From NCBI RefSeq assembly GCF_008247605.1, contig NZ_CP043420.1:2790001-2854000 (forward strand): a stretch of 64,000 nucleotides of DNA. Direction: 5' to 3'. Position numbers and translations under genes: made by a program. Below the pieces are notes generated by a model. It searched no databases. It was given only the letters and a program-made list of their open reading frames with translations, and was not told the origin of the DNA. Positions 8,942 to 20,171 of the stretch are shown here, one piece after another. The DNA is from Kushneria phosphatilytica (GTDB taxonomy: Bacteria > Pseudomonadota > Gammaproteobacteria > Pseudomonadales > Halomonadaceae). How positions within the stretch are numbered: position 1 is the stretch's first letter; every line of letters starts with the position of its first letter.

Positions 8942-9337
8942 ATGACATTCCTGTCCTTGCGCGGTTTCGCCATTGCTACCTTGCTGAGTGCACTTACTCC
9001 CATTGCCGTACAGGCTTCGTCCGGTTATCCGGGCACTGGCGAGAGCGACGCCATGACAGAATTACGCGCTCGAATGATTGAGCCCATTCATGGCCAACCC
9101 ATGCCTATCCCGATGCCCCGGGCATCAAGTGCCGAACTTGCCGAACCGGGACAAAGTGATGCACTGGCCACTACCCAGGCAGCACTGGATCAGCCGCTGG
9201 CACTACCCAATCAATCGCTTGCCATGACCAGCTGGCAGGGCACCCCCCAATTTGCCATTAGCGGCGGAGAGAGTGCGGCCATGAGACAGCAACGACTTGA
9301 TCGTAGCCTCACACCCGAATTTCGCTATCGTCACTGA
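8942..9337 (+). CDS. Small secreted protein of unknown function
   Basis: The product has 131 residues. I do not recognise a family. It starts with a classic Sec signal peptide (MTFLSLRGFAIATLLSAL then VQA-SS). The mature chain of about 107 residues is low in complexity, rich in Ala, Pro, Met, Gln and Ser, and has a striking MP-repeat stretch (HGQPMPIPMPRA). No cysteine remains after cleavage. The ATG at 8942 is chosen because AAAAGGAG lies eight bases before it and the signal peptide begins exactly there. A TATAAT box lies 70 bases upstream and a strong terminator just downstream, so it looks like an independent, expressed gene. Confidence 0.7.
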   Translation: MTFLSLRGFAIATLLSALTPIAVQASSGYPGTGESDAMTELRARMIEPIHGQPMPIPMPRASSAELAEPGQSDALATTQAALDQPLALPNQSLAMTSWQGTPQFAISGGESAAMRQQRLDRSLTPEFRYRH

Positions 9338-9362
9338 GGCGGTCCGGTCTCACCTGAAGAAT

Positions 9363-9387
9363 AAAGCCCCTCGAGACGAGGGGCTTT
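9363..9387. terminator. Bidirectional intrinsic terminator
   Basis: AAAGCCCCTCG and CGAGGGGCTTT form an 11-base perfect stem with an AGA loop. The A/T ends allow use on both strands. It sits between the convergent small secreted-protein gene and the malic enzyme gene. Confidence 0.85.
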
Positions 9388-9406
9388 CCGAGGTATCGAT
9401 CGCGTC

Positions 9407-10687
9407 TCAGTGGTTTGTACCACCGTAGATGTCATCGACGCCTTGCAGGGGATAGTGCTCGGGATAGCCTCGGGTCGCCACGTTTGAGTCGATGGCCGCC
9501 TGTGCCACGGCACTGGACACCCGGCCCAGCAGGCGCGAGTCGACCGGGGTGGGGATAATATAACCTCGCCCGAACTCGAGACTGTCGAGCTCATAGGCTT
9601 CCAGCACCTCCCGGGTCACCGGCTCGCGGGCAATATTCCGGAGTGCGTGAACTGCCGCGATCTTCATCGCTTCGGTAATGTCGCTGGCGCGCACGTCCAG
9701 CGCACCCCGGAAGATGAACGGAAAACCGAGCACATTGTTGACCTGATTGGGGTAATCCGAACGCCCGGTCGCCATGATGACGTCATCACGTGCCGCGTGC
9801 GCCTCATCGGGGTGAATTTCGGGATCGGGATTGGAACAGGCAAACACGATCGGGTTGGCGCCCATGCGCTTGAGCTGTTCGGTGCTCAACAGATTCGGCC
9901 CGGACAGACCAATGAAAACATCGGCGCCTTCAATGGCGTCATCGAGCGTACGATGCTCGGTTTCGGTGGCAAACTGCGCCTTGTACGGATTGAGATCGCT
10001 GCGCCCGGAATGAATCACGCCCTTGCTGTCGAGCATATCGATCTGCTCGTTGCGCGCGCCCATTTCAATCAGCAGCTTCATGCAGGCGATCGCGGCAGAA
10101 CCGGCCCCCAGGCAAACAATATGCGCTGATTCAAGTGACTTGCCCGCGATTTCCAGCGCATTGAGCAACCCGGCGGCGGTAACAATCGCCGTACCATGCT
10201 GATCATCATGAAATACAGGAATACTGCAGCGCTGCTTGAGGGCATTCTCGATCTCGAAGCACTCCGGCGCCTTGATATCCTCGAGATTGATGCCCCCCCA
10301 GCTGTCGGCGATATGCGTAACGGTATCGATAAAGGCCTGCGGCTCGGCCACATCAACTTCGATATCGACGGCATTGATCCCGGCAAATCGTTTGAACAGT
10401 ACGCCCTTGCCTTCCATAACGGGCTTGCTGGCCAGCGCCCCCAGATTACCCAGCCCCAGAATGGCGCTGCCATTGGAGATGACAGCCACCAGATTGCCCT
10501 TGCCGGTATAGCGGTAGGCATTTTCGGGATCGCGGGCAATTTCCCGTACCGGTTCGGCCACACCGGGACTATAGGCAAGAGCCAGATGCTTCTGGCTGTG
10601 CGTCGGCTTGGTCAGTTCGACCGAGAGTTTTCCGGGAATAGGCCTGGCGTGATAATCCAGCGCTTCCTGCCTGCGTGAATCTGACAT
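9407..10687 (-). CDS. Malic enzyme, single-domain bacterial type
   Basis: It catalyses oxidative decarboxylation of malate to pyruvate with NAD(P). The protein has 426 residues. The N-terminal catalytic half contains KLSVELTKPTHSQKHLALAY and SPGVAEP, the metal-binding region GGINLEDIKAPECFEIE and FHDDQHGTAIV. The Rossmann half has IVCLGAGSAAIACMKLL. It lacks the phosphotransacetylase-like extension of E. coli MaeB, so it is the shorter type also found in pseudomonads. Coenzyme preference is not safely readable. It is monocistronic, divergent from priA and convergent with the small secreted-protein gene. Confidence 0.93.
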   Translation of the reverse strand: MSDSRRQEALDYHARPIPGKLSVELTKPTHSQKHLALAYSPGVAEPVREIARDPENAYRYTGKGNLVAVISNGSAILGLGNLGALASKPVMEGKGVLFKRFAGINAVDIEVDVAEPQAFIDTVTHIADSWGGINLEDIKAPECFEIENALKQRCSIPVFHDDQHGTAIVTAAGLLNALEIAGKSLESAHIVCLGAGSAAIACMKLLIEMGARNEQIDMLDSKGVIHSGRSDLNPYKAQFATETEHRTLDDAIEGADVFIGLSGPNLLSTEQLKRMGANPIVFACSNPDPEIHPDEAHAARDDVIMATGRSDYPNQVNNVLGFPFIFRGALDVRASDITEAMKIAAVHALRNIAREPVTREVLEAYELDSLEFGRGYIIPTPVDSRLLGRVSSAVAQAAIDSNVATRGYPEHYPLQGVDDIYGGTNH

Positions 10688-11034
10688 GGGTATCAGGCAC
10701 TCCTGATCAGAGATAATCCGATCAGCCTATAGAAAACCCACCCCTCCCACAACAATCGCAAGTACCTGTCATGAAAGGGTTTCATTTAAACCTTTACAGA
10801 TATTCGGCGAACCTTATGGCTAACCTTTTCACCATAAATCAGGGCTTATTGACCTGCCATTTTCTTTTTTCCAACGTCCTGAAGACCAGGTCGAATCAAC
10901 GCAGTTGTCCCTGATTCATCAGCCCATTGACATCACGAGCTTGCCAGTCGCTGCCCCGACGCCGAAGATGGGCACCCAATGGCGTCACCGCCTTGCCTCT
11001 TTTCATCCCTTGCGGCAGCTGCAGGAGAATTGCC
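10688..11034. promoter_or_regulatory. Divergent malic enzyme/priA gap
   Basis: This 347-base gap holds the promoters of both genes. Its AT-rich middle contains an interrupted inverted repeat at 10776-10797 (AAAGGgTTT / AAACCTTT), nested with TGAAAGGGTTTCA at 10774-10786, which could be an operator. No regulator can be named. An open frame running into priA from 10927 is not preferred as coding, because the TTG at 11035 has the only good ribosome-binding site. Confidence 0.4.
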
Positions 11035-13290
11035 TTGCCTCTTGACCGTGCCCCATCGGATAGCTCGACGACCCATCCGGCCATTCTGGTCGTGGCTGTC
11101 CCGACCCCGCTACGGCGCTGCTTCGATTACCTGCCCGGCCACGAGCGTCCCGAAAACGGCTGGTGCAGTGGCGTGCGCGTCCGGGTATCACTGGGGCGCC
11201 GTCAGGTCGTGGGCGTAGTGGTCGATTTTCGCATGGACAGCGACGTTGAGCGCCATCGCCTCAAACCCATCGAGGCCCTGCTCGATCAGACGCCGTTACC
11301 GGCAGACTGGCTCTGGTTGTGCCGATTTACTGCCCGCTATTACCAGCATTCGCTGGGCGATACGCTGGCCAATGCCATGCCGGTACTGCTGCGCCAGGGA
11401 CGTCCGCTCGAAGCACGCACCCGCACCCGCTGGTTCGTCACCGAGCGGGGACACACGACCCCCCCCGAACAACTCGGCCGCGCTCGCCGCCAGGCGGAAC
11501 TGCTCGCTGTGCTCCAGCAGCATCGGCAGGGGCTGGTTGCCTCGGCCATCACCGCCCAGGGGTTCGATCAGGCTCAGCTGCGCGGTCTGCGCGAGAAAGG
11601 GTTGATCGATGGCAAAAGCGAGTGGCTGGCCGCTCCCGACAGCCGCCATGGTCCTGTGCTGGCCGAGCCGGCACTGACCCTTAACCGGGAGCAGAGCGAT
11701 GCCCTGTCCGCCCTGCATGAGGGTCTGGATCGTTTTCATCCGGTGCTGCTACACGGCGTAACGGGTAGCGGCAAGACCGAAGTCTATCTGCAGCTGATCG
11801 AAGCCGTGCTTGAGCGGGGCCGTCAGGCCCTGATTCTGGTCCCGGAGATCGCCCTGACACCTCAGACACTGGAACGCTTTCGCCGTCGCTTCAGCGTCGC
11901 CGTGGTCACCCTCCACTCCGGCCTCAATGACAGCGAGCGGCTGGACGCCTGGGAGGCTGCCCGCGCCGGCCGGGCACGCATCATCATCGGCACCCGTTCT
12001 GCCATTTTCACACCGCTGGCAACGCCCGGGGTCATCATCATCGACGAGGAGCACGACAACTCATTCAAGCAGCATGAAGGGTTGCGCTATCACGCTCGCG
12101 ACCTGGCTGTGGTTCGCGCCCAGCATCATGGTATTCCGATCGTCATGGGGACCGCCACGCCGGCGCTGGAAACCCTGCATCATGCCCAGCGCGGTGACTA
12201 TCGCCATCTGCGTCTGACCCGGCGCGCCGGCAATGCCCAGCCCGCCATGATGCAGCTCGTCGATCTGCGCGGACGCCCATTGCGAGGAGGACTTGGCCCG
12301 CAGGCCATCAAGGCGATCGGCGAACAGCTCGATGCCGGACGACAGGTGCTGGTCTTCATCAACCGCCGAGGCTTTGCCCCCACACTGAGCTGTCATGAGT
12401 GCGGCTGGATCAGTGAATGCCGCCACTGCGATGCTCGCCTGACGCTGCATCGCCAGCCGCATCAACTGATCTGCCACCATTGCGACAGCCGGATGGCTGT
12501 TCCGGACGCCTGCCCGAGCTGTGGCAGTGCCGATCTGCGCCCACAGGGCGCTGGCACCGAGCGCACCGAGGAAACGCTGGCCGAGGCTTTCCCCGACACC
12601 CCGGTATTGCGCGTCGATCGCGATACCACTCGTCGTCGCGATGCACTTGAGCAGACACTGGCTCGGGTCCGCCGTGGCGAGTCCTGTCTGCTGGTAGGTA
12701 CTCAAATGCTGGCCAAGGGACATCACTTCCCGCACGTGACCCTGGTGGTCGTGGTCAACGCCGATGGTGGGCTCTACAGCGCCGATTTCCGTGCCATGGA
12801 GCACAGCGCAGCCCTGCTGACCCAGGTGGCCGGCCGAGCCGGGCGTGCCAGTCACCCGGGTCGGGTACTGATTCAGACACATCATCCGGATGACCCGGGG
12901 CTGCAGCTGCTGATCGAACAGGGATTCGATGCTCTGGCAACTCAACTGCTTGAAGAGCGCCGCATCGCTCGACTGCCACCCTATCGTTACATGGTCCTGA
13001 TTCGGGCCGAGGGGCAGAATGCCGAGACACTGCAAAGCGTACTGAGTGAAGGGACCGAGGCACTGCGAGGCTGGTTGCAGGAGCAATCAATGACAGTCGA
13101 GTGCCTGGGCCCGGTACCGGCACCAATGGAACGTCGTCAGACGCGCTGGCATGCCCAGGTCATGCTGACCGCCGAGCGCCGCAGCGCGCTGCACCGTGCT
13201 ACAGCCTGGCTCGATGAGTGGCTGAGCCGCCACCCCGACAGCCGCCGGCTGCGTTACTCGATCGATGTCGATCCTCAGGAAATGGCCTGA
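11035..13290 (+). CDS. priA: PriA, primosomal replication-restart helicase
   Basis: PriA is a 3'-to-5' helicase that recognises stalled forks and reloads the replisome. The protein has 751 residues from the TTG at 11035, which follows GCAGGAGA at good spacing and puts the conserved AVPTPLRRCFDYLPG near the N-terminus, as in other PriA proteins. Domains in order are the 3'-DNA-binding domain, Walker A GVTGSGKTEVYLQ, the DEEH box IIIDEEHDNSFKQHE, and the zinc-binding region with paired cysteines (CHECGWISECRHC, CHHC, CPSCG). The helicase C half follows with VGTQMLAKGHHFP and QVAGRAGRA. All eight zinc cysteines are present. Length and motifs are normal for the family (732 in E. coli). Confidence 0.95.
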   Translation: MPLDRAPSDSSTTHPAILVVAVPTPLRRCFDYLPGHERPENGWCSGVRVRVSLGRRQVVGVVVDFRMDSDVERHRLKPIEALLDQTPLPADWLWLCRFTARYYQHSLGDTLANAMPVLLRQGRPLEARTRTRWFVTERGHTTPPEQLGRARRQAELLAVLQQHRQGLVASAITAQGFDQAQLRGLREKGLIDGKSEWLAAPDSRHGPVLAEPALTLNREQSDALSALHEGLDRFHPVLLHGVTGSGKTEVYLQLIEAVLERGRQALILVPEIALTPQTLERFRRRFSVAVVTLHSGLNDSERLDAWEAARAGRARIIIGTRSAIFTPLATPGVIIIDEEHDNSFKQHEGLRYHARDLAVVRAQHHGIPIVMGTATPALETLHHAQRGDYRHLRLTRRAGNAQPAMMQLVDLRGRPLRGGLGPQAIKAIGEQLDAGRQVLVFINRRGFAPTLSCHECGWISECRHCDARLTLHRQPHQLICHHCDSRMAVPDACPSCGSADLRPQGAGTERTEETLAEAFPDTPVLRVDRDTTRRRDALEQTLARVRRGESCLLVGTQMLAKGHHFPHVTLVVVVNADGGLYSADFRAMEHSAALLTQVAGRAGRASHPGRVLIQTHHPDDPGLQLLIEQGFDALATQLLEERRIARLPPYRYMVLIRAEGQNAETLQSVLSEGTEALRGWLQEQSMTVECLGPVPAPMERRQTRWHAQVMLTAERRSALHRATAWLDEWLSRHPDSRRLRYSIDVDPQEMA

Positions 13291-13306
13291 CGACCGGGCG
13301 CCGATT

Positions 13307-13334
13307 TTGACACCGGGGCTGGTTGAACGATAAT
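13307..13334 (+). promoter_or_regulatory. Sigma-70 promoter of argS
   Basis: A perfect -35 TTGACA (13307-13312) and a -10 GATAAT (13329-13334) are separated by 16 bases in the 162-base gap between priA and argS. This predicts a leader of about 110 bases. Confidence 0.75.
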
Positions 13335-13452
13335 GGCGGGCCCACATCGGCCCCGGTCTGCTTTGAACGGACGCTCCCGGGTCGATCATCGAATACATGC
13401 ATGACTGTCCCCGCCCCGCGTGGGCCCGAGCCGCCATCGGAATGCCAGATCA

Positions 13453-15138
13453 ATGAAAGAGACCATTACCGCACTGCTGGAGACCGCGCTCGAGGCGCTC
13501 AAGGCTGACGGCACCCTGCCCGACGATATCCAGCCCGCCATCCGCATCGATGCCACACGGGATCGTGAACACGGCGACTATGCCACCAATCTGGCAATGA
13601 CCCTGGCCAAAAGCGCCGGCATGAAACCGCGCGAACTGGCCGAGCGTCTGGCGGCTGCACTGCCCACCAGCCCGGTATTGCGCGACATCGAGATTGCCGG
13701 CCCCGGTTTTATCAATTTTTTCGTCGACACCGGATCGGCGGCCGAGATATTGATGACCATCCTCGAAAACGGCGACGCCTATGGCCGCAGCAATGTCGGC
13801 GAGGGAGCTTTGGTGCAGGTCGAATTCGTCTCCGCCAATCCGACCGGCCCTCTGCATGTCGGCCACGGACGTGGCGCGGCCATCGGTGACAGCCTGTCCC
13901 GACTGCTTGAAGCTACCGGCCACCGGGTCACGCGCGAGTTCTACTACAACGATGCCGGCGCTCAGATCGACAACCTGACGCTATCGGTAGCTGCTCGGGT
14001 GCGTGGTATCGAGCCCGGCGACCCGAGCTGGCCGGCGGATGGTTATCGAGGCGACTACATCCGCGATGTGGCCGAGAGCTATCTGCGTGGAGAAACAGTG
14101 ACTGCCGATGACCGCCAGGTCACCGCCCGGGCTGATCCCGAGGATCATGAAGCCATTCGCGAGTTTGCCGTGGCTTATCTGCGCCATGAGCAGGATCTTG
14201 ATCTGCGCGCGTTTGGCGTAAGCTTTGATGTCTACTTCCTCGAATCCTCGCTCTATCGCGACGGCAAGGTCGAAGCGACCGCCAACCGTTTGATCGAGGG
14301 TGGTCACACCTATGAAGCCGATGGTGCCCTGTGGCTGCGTACCACTGCTTTCGGTGACGACAAGGATCGGGTGATGCGCAAGCGGGAAGGCGGCTATACC
14401 TATTTCCTGCCGGATGTCGCCTACCATCTCGACAAGTGGCAGCGAGGCTTCACCACGGTCATCAATGAACAGGGGGCCGATCACCACTCTACCGTGACTC
14501 GGGTACGCGCCGGCCTGCAGGCACTGAATGTCGGCATTCCCGAAGGCTATCCCGATTACGTGCTGCATCAGATGGTTCTGGTCACCCGTTCCGGCGAGGA
14601 GGTCAAACTCTCCAAGCGGGCCGGCAGCTATGTCACCCTGCGCGACCTGATCGAGGAAGTCGGACGGGATGCCACTCGTTATTTCCTGGTTGCTCGCCCG
14701 GCCACCTCGCAGATGACCTTCGATATTGACCTGGCGCGTTCGCAATCCAACGATAATCCGGTTTACTACGCCCAGTACGCTCATGCCCGCATGTGCAGTG
14801 TCATGGCACGTGCCGAACGTGATGGCCATCCCTTTGACGCCGACCTGGCCCGCACCAGCCTCGGTTATCTGGAAGAGCCGCGCGAGCGCGAGCTGATCAC
14901 TCGCCTGCAACTGTGGCCGGAAACGGTCGCTCGCGCTGCGCTGGCCCGTGAACCACACCAGATCGCAGTCTATCTGCAGGAATTGGCCGCAGAATTCCAC
15001 AGCTGTTACAACGCGGTCAGGGTCATGGTTGACGATGACGCCCTGCGCAATGCCCGACTGGCGCTGGGCCTGGCCGTGCGTCAGGTCATGCGCAACGGAC
15101 TTGAGCTACTGGGTGTCAGCGCCCCCGAGGAGATGTAA
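13453..15138 (+). CDS. argS: Arginyl-tRNA synthetase
   Basis: This class I synthetase charges tRNA-Arg. The 561 residues cover the N-terminal Add-1 domain ([16 protein letters not shown] onward), the HIGH signature as [12 protein letters not shown] within [17 protein letters not shown], a KMSKS-equivalent [12 protein letters not shown], and the C-terminal anticodon-binding domain with [10 protein letters not shown]. The start at 13453 matches family length and skips an 11-codon in-frame extension with no ribosome-binding site. The gene abuts the SPOR-protein gene with no gap, as in many gammaproteobacteria. Confidence 0.96.
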   Translation: MKETITALLETALEALKADGTLPDDIQPAIRIDATRDREHGDYATNLAMTLAKSAGMKPRELAERLAAALPTSPVLRDIEIAGPGFINFFVDTGSAAEILMTILENGDAYGRSNVGEGALVQVEFVSANPTGPLHVGHGRGAAIGDSLSRLLEATGHRVTREFYYNDAGAQIDNLTLSVAARVRGIEPGDPSWPADGYRGDYIRDVAESYLRGETVTADDRQVTARADPEDHEAIREFAVAYLRHEQDLDLRAFGVSFDVYFLESSLYRDGKVEATANRLIEGGHTYEADGALWLRTTAFGDDKDRVMRKREGGYTYFLPDVAYHLDKWQRGFTTVINEQGADHHSTVTRVRAGLQALNVGIPEGYPDYVLHQMVLVTRSGEEVKLSKRAGSYVTLRDLIEEVGRDATRYFLVARPATSQMTFDIDLARSQSNDNPVYYAQYAHARMCSVMARAERDGHPFDADLARTSLGYLEEPRERELITRLQLWPETVARAALAREPHQIAVYLQELAAEFHSCYNAVRVMVDDDALRNARLALGLAVRQVMRNGLELLGVSAPEEM

Positions 15139-15879
15139 ATGGCAGGCGGTCGCTCCAACTCCCGCAACAGCTCCGGCAACCAGCGCAGTAACAGCCGCGG
15201 AGGTGCTTCGAAGCGCAATAACACGCGCACTCAGAGCAGCGACGGCTTCCATGTCCCGGGCTGGCTATGGGGGATCGTCGGGCTGATTGCCGGCTTTGCC
15301 GCGGCACAGTATTTCCATGACTCGGCCCCCCGACCGCAGCAGGGTCAGGTGGCTGCGGTTGTGGCACGTCAATCCAGCAGTACCGGTAATGACTCGGGTT
15401 CAACCCAACAAGGGAAATCCGCTCAGGGTCAGCAGCAGGCCGATCAACAGAAGAAGATGCCGACCTTCGAGTTCTACACGCTGCTGCCTGAATCGGAAGT
15501 CGTGGCGCCCACGGTGGATGCCTACAAGTCGACGCCTCGCCCAGGCACCCAGGCTGCCGCCGATGAAAAGGCGCGCAAGATCATGCAGGGCAATGAGAAG
15601 TCCGATCAGGCCGACGCCAATGGTGGCAGCAAGGAAGCCTTGCCAAGCTATGTACTACAGGCAGCCTCGTTCCGAGACAATACGGATGCCGAAAAGATGG
15701 CCCGCAAACTCAAGGACCTCAGCCTAAAGGCTCGGGTCAGCGAGGTCACGACAGCCGATGGGACGCACTGGTATCGCGTGCAGGTTGGCCCTTACAAGGA
15801 CACCCGGGAAATTTCCCGTGCCCGGGATCTGATGGAGACCCAGAAGATCGAACCGATGCTGATCCAGCTGCAGGGCTGA
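15139..15879 (+). CDS. ftsN: FtsN-like SPOR-domain cell-division protein
   Basis: The protein has 246 residues in the FtsN layout. A basic, Asn/Ser/Arg-rich cytoplasmic tail of about 36 residues leads to a single membrane helix (GWLWGIVGLIAGFAAAQYF). A long Gln/Ser/Ala-rich periplasmic linker follows. The C-terminal SPOR domain (about 165-246) starts YVLQAASFRDNTDAEKMARK and contains WYRVQVGPYKD. FtsN accumulates at the septum, binds denuded glycan strands through SPOR and activates the division machinery. The neighbourhood argS-ftsN-hslVU is the usual one and supports this name over other SPOR proteins. It starts directly after the argS stop, so it is probably co-transcribed. Confidence 0.85.
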   Translation: MAGGRSNSRNSSGNQRSNSRGGASKRNNTRTQSSDGFHVPGWLWGIVGLIAGFAAAQYFHDSAPRPQQGQVAAVVARQSSSTGNDSGSTQQGKSAQGQQQADQQKKMPTFEFYTLLPESEVVAPTVDAYKSTPRPGTQAAADEKARKIMQGNEKSDQADANGGSKEALPSYVLQAASFRDNTDAEKMARKLKDLSLKARVSEVTTADGTHWYRVQVGPYKDTREISRARDLMETQKIEPMLIQLQG

Positions 15880-15893
15880 TCGCTGGGGTCTCC

Positions 15894-15919
15894 GGGAGCG
15901 GGCATGGTAGCCCGCTCCC
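15894..15919 (+). terminator. Hairpin ending the argS-ftsN transcript
   Basis: GGGAGCGGGC and GCCCGCTCCC form a perfect 10-base stem with a 6-base loop, 15 bases past the stop codon. No uninterrupted T-run follows. Confidence 0.65.
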
Positions 15920-15964
15920 TCAGCCTTTACCTTCTCTTCTCATGGGTCATCATCACCCGGTGAC

Positions 15965-15995
15965 TTGATTTCCTCACCGCGCGTCCGCATCTAAT
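15965..15995 (+). promoter_or_regulatory. Candidate hslVU promoter
   Basis: TTGATT (15965-15970) and TCTAAT (15990-15995) are sigma-70-like, but the 19-base spacer is longer than ideal. The following CCCCAT resembles a sigma-32 -10 element, but no heat-shock -35 lies at the right distance. This is a weak call. Confidence 0.3.
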
Positions 15996-16071
15996 TTCCC
16001 CATCAGACAGTGGCGCCCGGCGTCGCAATCTTCCCCGGGGATACATTCCCCCGTCTACTGGAGACCCGTTC

Positions 16072-16593
16072 ATGACCACGATCGTATCCGTGCGCCGTGG
16101 CGAGCAGGTAGCCCTGGCCGGCGATGGTCAGGTTTCGCTGGGCAATACGGTAATGAAGGGCAATGCCAGCAAGGTACGCCGCTTTCACCGCGGCCAGGTA
16201 CTGGCCGGCTTCGCGGGTGGCACGGCAGATGCCTTTACCCTGTTTGAACGTTTCGAAGCTCAGCTCGAGAAGTACCAGGGGCATCTTGCCAAGGCTGCCG
16301 TCGAGCTCGCCAAGGAGTGGCGTACCGACCGCGCCCTGCGTCGACTGGAAGCGATGCTGGCCGTGGCTGATCGGCATTCATCACTGATCATCACCGGCAC
16401 CGGCGATGTGCTCGAGCCGGAGTACGGCATCATCACTATCGGCTCCGGCGGACAGTACGCCAACGCCGCGGCCCGAGCCCTGCTGGACAACACCGAGCTG
16501 TCCGCGCGCGAGATCACCGAGAAGAGCCTCAACATCGCCGCTGACATCTGCGTCTACACCAATCACACCGTGACACTCGAGGCACTGGATTGA
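16072..16593 (+). CDS. hslV: HslV, peptidase subunit of the HslUV protease
   Basis: This proteasome-like threonine protease subunit forms a double hexameric ring capped by HslU. The 173-residue chain starts MTTIVSV, so removal of Met exposes the catalytic Thr. [16 protein letters not shown] and [16 protein letters not shown] are family signatures. Only two bases separate its stop from the hslU start, so the pair is translationally linked. Confidence 0.97.
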   Translation: MTTIVSVRRGEQVALAGDGQVSLGNTVMKGNASKVRRFHRGQVLAGFAGGTADAFTLFERFEAQLEKYQGHLAKAAVELAKEWRTDRALRRLEAMLAVADRHSSLIITGTGDVLEPEYGIITIGSGGQYANAAARALLDNTELSAREITEKSLNIAADICVYTNHTVTLEALD

Positions 16594-16595
16594 TC

Positions 16596-17975
<1,380 letters not shown>

Positions 17976-18033
17976 GTCCCGACAGGCAGGTATACGCAAC
18001 TGGCACCCGCCTGATTCAACGCGTATTCTGGAT

Positions 18034-18060
18034 ACGGCGCCCTCTCGCGGCGCCGTTTTC
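18034..18060 (+). terminator. Intrinsic terminator after hslU
   Basis: ACGGCGCC and GGCGCCGT form an 8-base stem with a 7-base loop, followed by TTTTCTCTT. It sits about 60 bases after the hslU stop. Confidence 0.8.
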
Positions 18061-18107
18061 TCTTGTGCGACGGCGATCAGCTGTCAGCATGATTTCCCGG
18101 AGGTATC

Positions 18108-18503
18108 ATGAGCACTCCGATTCCCGTGAATGTGCACTATCACAAACACGATCGTGATCTCGAGCTGAGCTACGATGTGGCCGGGGAGCGTCTTCATTTT
18201 CGTCTCTCCGCTGAACTGCTCCGGGTGTTCTCTCCTTCCGCAGAGGTCCGCGGCCACAGTCCCGAGCAGGCCGTATTGCAGACCGGCAAAAAGGATGTCG
18301 GGCTGATGAACATCGAACCGGTCGGCAATTACGCTCTGAAGCTTTATTTCGATGATGGCCATAATAGTGGCCTCTACAGCTGGGCGTATCTGTGGGAGAT
18401 GTGTCAGCATCGCGAGCAGTGGTGGCAGGATTATCTGCGTCGTCTCGAAGAAGCAGGCGCTTCACGAGAGTCACTTGGTATTGCAGTGCGTCAGTTGCAC
18501 TAG
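18108..18503 (+). CDS. DUF971 (gamma-butyrobetaine hydroxylase N-terminal-like) protein
   Basis: This 131-residue stand-alone DUF971 protein contains [20 protein letters not shown] near the N-terminus and the family core [19 protein letters not shown] with [14 protein letters not shown]. In some multidomain proteins this fold binds zinc or assists iron-sulfur proteins, but its job as a free protein is unsettled. Small versions of this protein sit between hslVU and ubiE in many gammaproteobacteria, which is why the call is firm although the role is unknown. Confidence 0.85.
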   Translation: MSTPIPVNVHYHKHDRDLELSYDVAGERLHFRLSAELLRVFSPSAEVRGHSPEQAVLQTGKKDVGLMNIEPVGNYALKLYFDDGHNSGLYSWAYLWEMCQHREQWWQDYLRRLEEAGASRESLGIAVRQLH

Positions 18504-18619
18504 CCCCCGGGCAGCCACTGACCACCCCGGGACAATTTCCCGGTGCGACGCTACAATGCTTCGCTGCTGAATCATTGCCGACTTTCGGCACAGCGACAAT
18601 CGAATCAGGGACACGGAAC

Positions 18620-19366
18620 ATGGACAGCAAGACTACGCATTTCGGCTATCAGGAAGTGCCCCTTGAGGAGAAGGCCGGCCGGGTCGCCGAAGTCTTCGAT
18701 AGCGTTGCCGCTCGCTATGATCTGATGAACGACCTGATGTCGCTGGGCATTCATCGTCTCTGGAAGCGGGTAGCGCTTGAGCGCTCGGGCGTTCGGCGAG
18801 GTCATCAGGTGCTCGATATCGCCGGTGGCACCGGCGATCTTACCGAGCAGTTCGTGCGTCGGGTCGGTCCGAAGGGACGCGTCGTGCTGGCTGATATCAA
18901 TGCCTCGATGCTAAAGGTCGGCCGTGATCGGCTGATCGACAAGGGCGCCGGTGCGCACGTGGAAGTGGTTCAGGCCAATGCCGAAGCGCTACCCTTCCCC
19001 GATAATACCTTTGACTGCATTACCATTGCCTTTGGCCTGCGTAATGTCACCGACAAGGCCCGGGCACTGGCTTCGATGACACGTGTGCTCAAACCGGGGG
19101 GACGCCTGCTGGTGCTGGAGTTTTCCAAACCCACCCATCCCGTCTTTGAGCGTATCTATGATCAGTACTCCTTCCATGTACTGCCGCGTCTGGGCAGTCT
19201 GATAGCCAACGATGCCGACTCATATCGTTATCTGGCAGAATCCATTCGCATGCATCCTGATCAGGACACGCTCAAGAGCATGATGGAAACGGCCGGGCTG
19301 GAACGTGTCGAGTACACCAACATGACCGGGGGTGTTGTCGCTCTGCATCGCGGTCTCAAGCTCTGA
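18620..19366 (+). CDS. ubiE: UbiE, ubiquinone/menaquinone C-methyltransferase
   Basis: This SAM-dependent methyltransferase methylates the quinone ring at carbon 2 (demethoxyubiquinol) or converts demethylmenaquinone to menaquinone. From the ATG at 18620 it is 248 residues, the usual length. It has [19 protein letters not shown], the SAM motif [16 protein letters not shown], and [20 protein letters not shown] with post motifs [15 protein letters not shown]. It starts the ubiE-ubiJ-ubiB block. An upstream in-frame extension overlaps the preceding gene and is rejected. Confidence 0.97.
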   Translation: MDSKTTHFGYQEVPLEEKAGRVAEVFDSVAARYDLMNDLMSLGIHRLWKRVALERSGVRRGHQVLDIAGGTGDLTEQFVRRVGPKGRVVLADINASMLKVGRDRLIDKGAGAHVEVVQANAEALPFPDNTFDCITIAFGLRNVTDKARALASMTRVLKPGGRLLVLEFSKPTHPVFERIYDQYSFHVLPRLGSLIANDADSYRYLAESIRMHPDQDTLKSMMETAGLERVEYTNMTGGVVALHRGLKL

Positions 19367-19394
19367 ACCGCTGCATGCCGGCTCATCTGCCTGT

Positions 19395-19424
19395 CGGACA
19401 TCGACAGTGCTTTTCCGATGTCCG
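19395..19424 (+). repeat. Inverted repeat between ubiE and ubiJ
   Basis: CGGACATCG and CGATGTCCG form a perfect 9-base stem with a 12-base loop, at once followed by a smaller GGGG/CCCC hairpin. Without a T-run it may be a processing or pausing hairpin within the ubi operon. Confidence 0.5.
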
Positions 19425-19532
19425 GGGGAATGCCCCCGATGATACGAATTACCTCAGGTTGACGATTTTCATGGACAAGCAGCCCCTGATGCCGCAGACC
19501 GGCCTGAATGCCCGCACAGGGTCGTGGCGCTG

Positions 19533-20171
19533 ATGTCACTGATCATGCCCCTGCTGCTCGCCAGCGCCGAACGCACGCTCAATCATCTGCTGGCGCGCGA
19601 TCCCGCCGCCCCTTCACGCCTGGCCAGACTGGCCGGCAGGCGATTGTTGCTGCGTGTCACCGCCCCATCATTCGAAGTACTGATTACTTTCCACAATGGT
19701 GGATTGGCGCTGACCCGACTACCGGATGCCTCCCCGGGCGATGCCGATGCCTGCGTCGAGATCGATGCAGATACCCTGGGCGCTCTCATGGGCGGTGCAT
19801 CCATCGATTCCTGTATGACCAACAATCGATTGATCGTCCATGGTGACCTGGGGCTGCTGGCGGCGACACGCGATCTGTTGATGGACCTGGATGTCGATTG
19901 GGAAGGTGCGCTGGCGGAATGGTTTGGCGATATGCCGGCCCATAGCCTTGCTACCGGCCTGCGACGCATCGGTCATTTCGGCGTGCGCTCGAGCCATTCG
20001 CTGGAGCAGGATCTGCGTGAGTATGTATTCGAGGAAGGACGCTGGCTGGCCGGACGCAATCAGCTCGACATTGCCCGTGAACATCTGACTGAACTGGAAA
20101 TCGCCACCGACCGTCTCGAAGCACGTCTGGAACGTCTCAGCCGCCGACTGCGGGAGGGATCGCACTCTTGA
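19533..20171 (+). CDS. ubiJ: UbiJ, ubiquinone biosynthesis accessory factor (SCP2 domain)
   Basis: UbiJ carries an SCP2-type lipid-binding domain and acts with UbiK in the soluble ubiquinone-synthesis complex. The protein has 212 residues. The N-terminal SCP2 fold includes the region [18 protein letters not shown], and [20 protein letters not shown] is a typical motif. The C-terminal helical part ends in a charged coiled coil ([20 protein letters not shown]). The ATG at 19533 is preferred because AGGG lies 11 bases upstream; a GTG at 19524 is only two bases from it. The gene lies between ubiE and ubiB and its stop overlaps the ubiB start. Confidence 0.9.
   Translation: MSLIMPLLLASAERTLNHLLARDPAAPSRLARLAGRRLLLRVTAPSFEVLITFHNGGLALTRLPDASPGDADACVEIDADTLGALMGGASIDSCMTNNRLIVHGDLGLLAATRDLLMDLDVDWEGALAEWFGDMPAHSLATGLRRIGHFGVRSSHSLEQDLREYVFEEGRWLAGRNQLDIAREHLTELEIATDRLEARLERLSRRLREGSHS

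Noticed and set aside
12061..13086. 341-codon minus-strand open frame in priA
   Set aside because: It is antisense to the conserved zinc-binding and helicase part of PriA.
15965..16071. Sigma-32 heat-shock promoter for hslVU
   Set aside because: A CCCCAT element is present, but the nearest CTTGA-like -35 is about 27 bases away, too far for sigma-32. Only a weak sigma-70-like candidate was kept.
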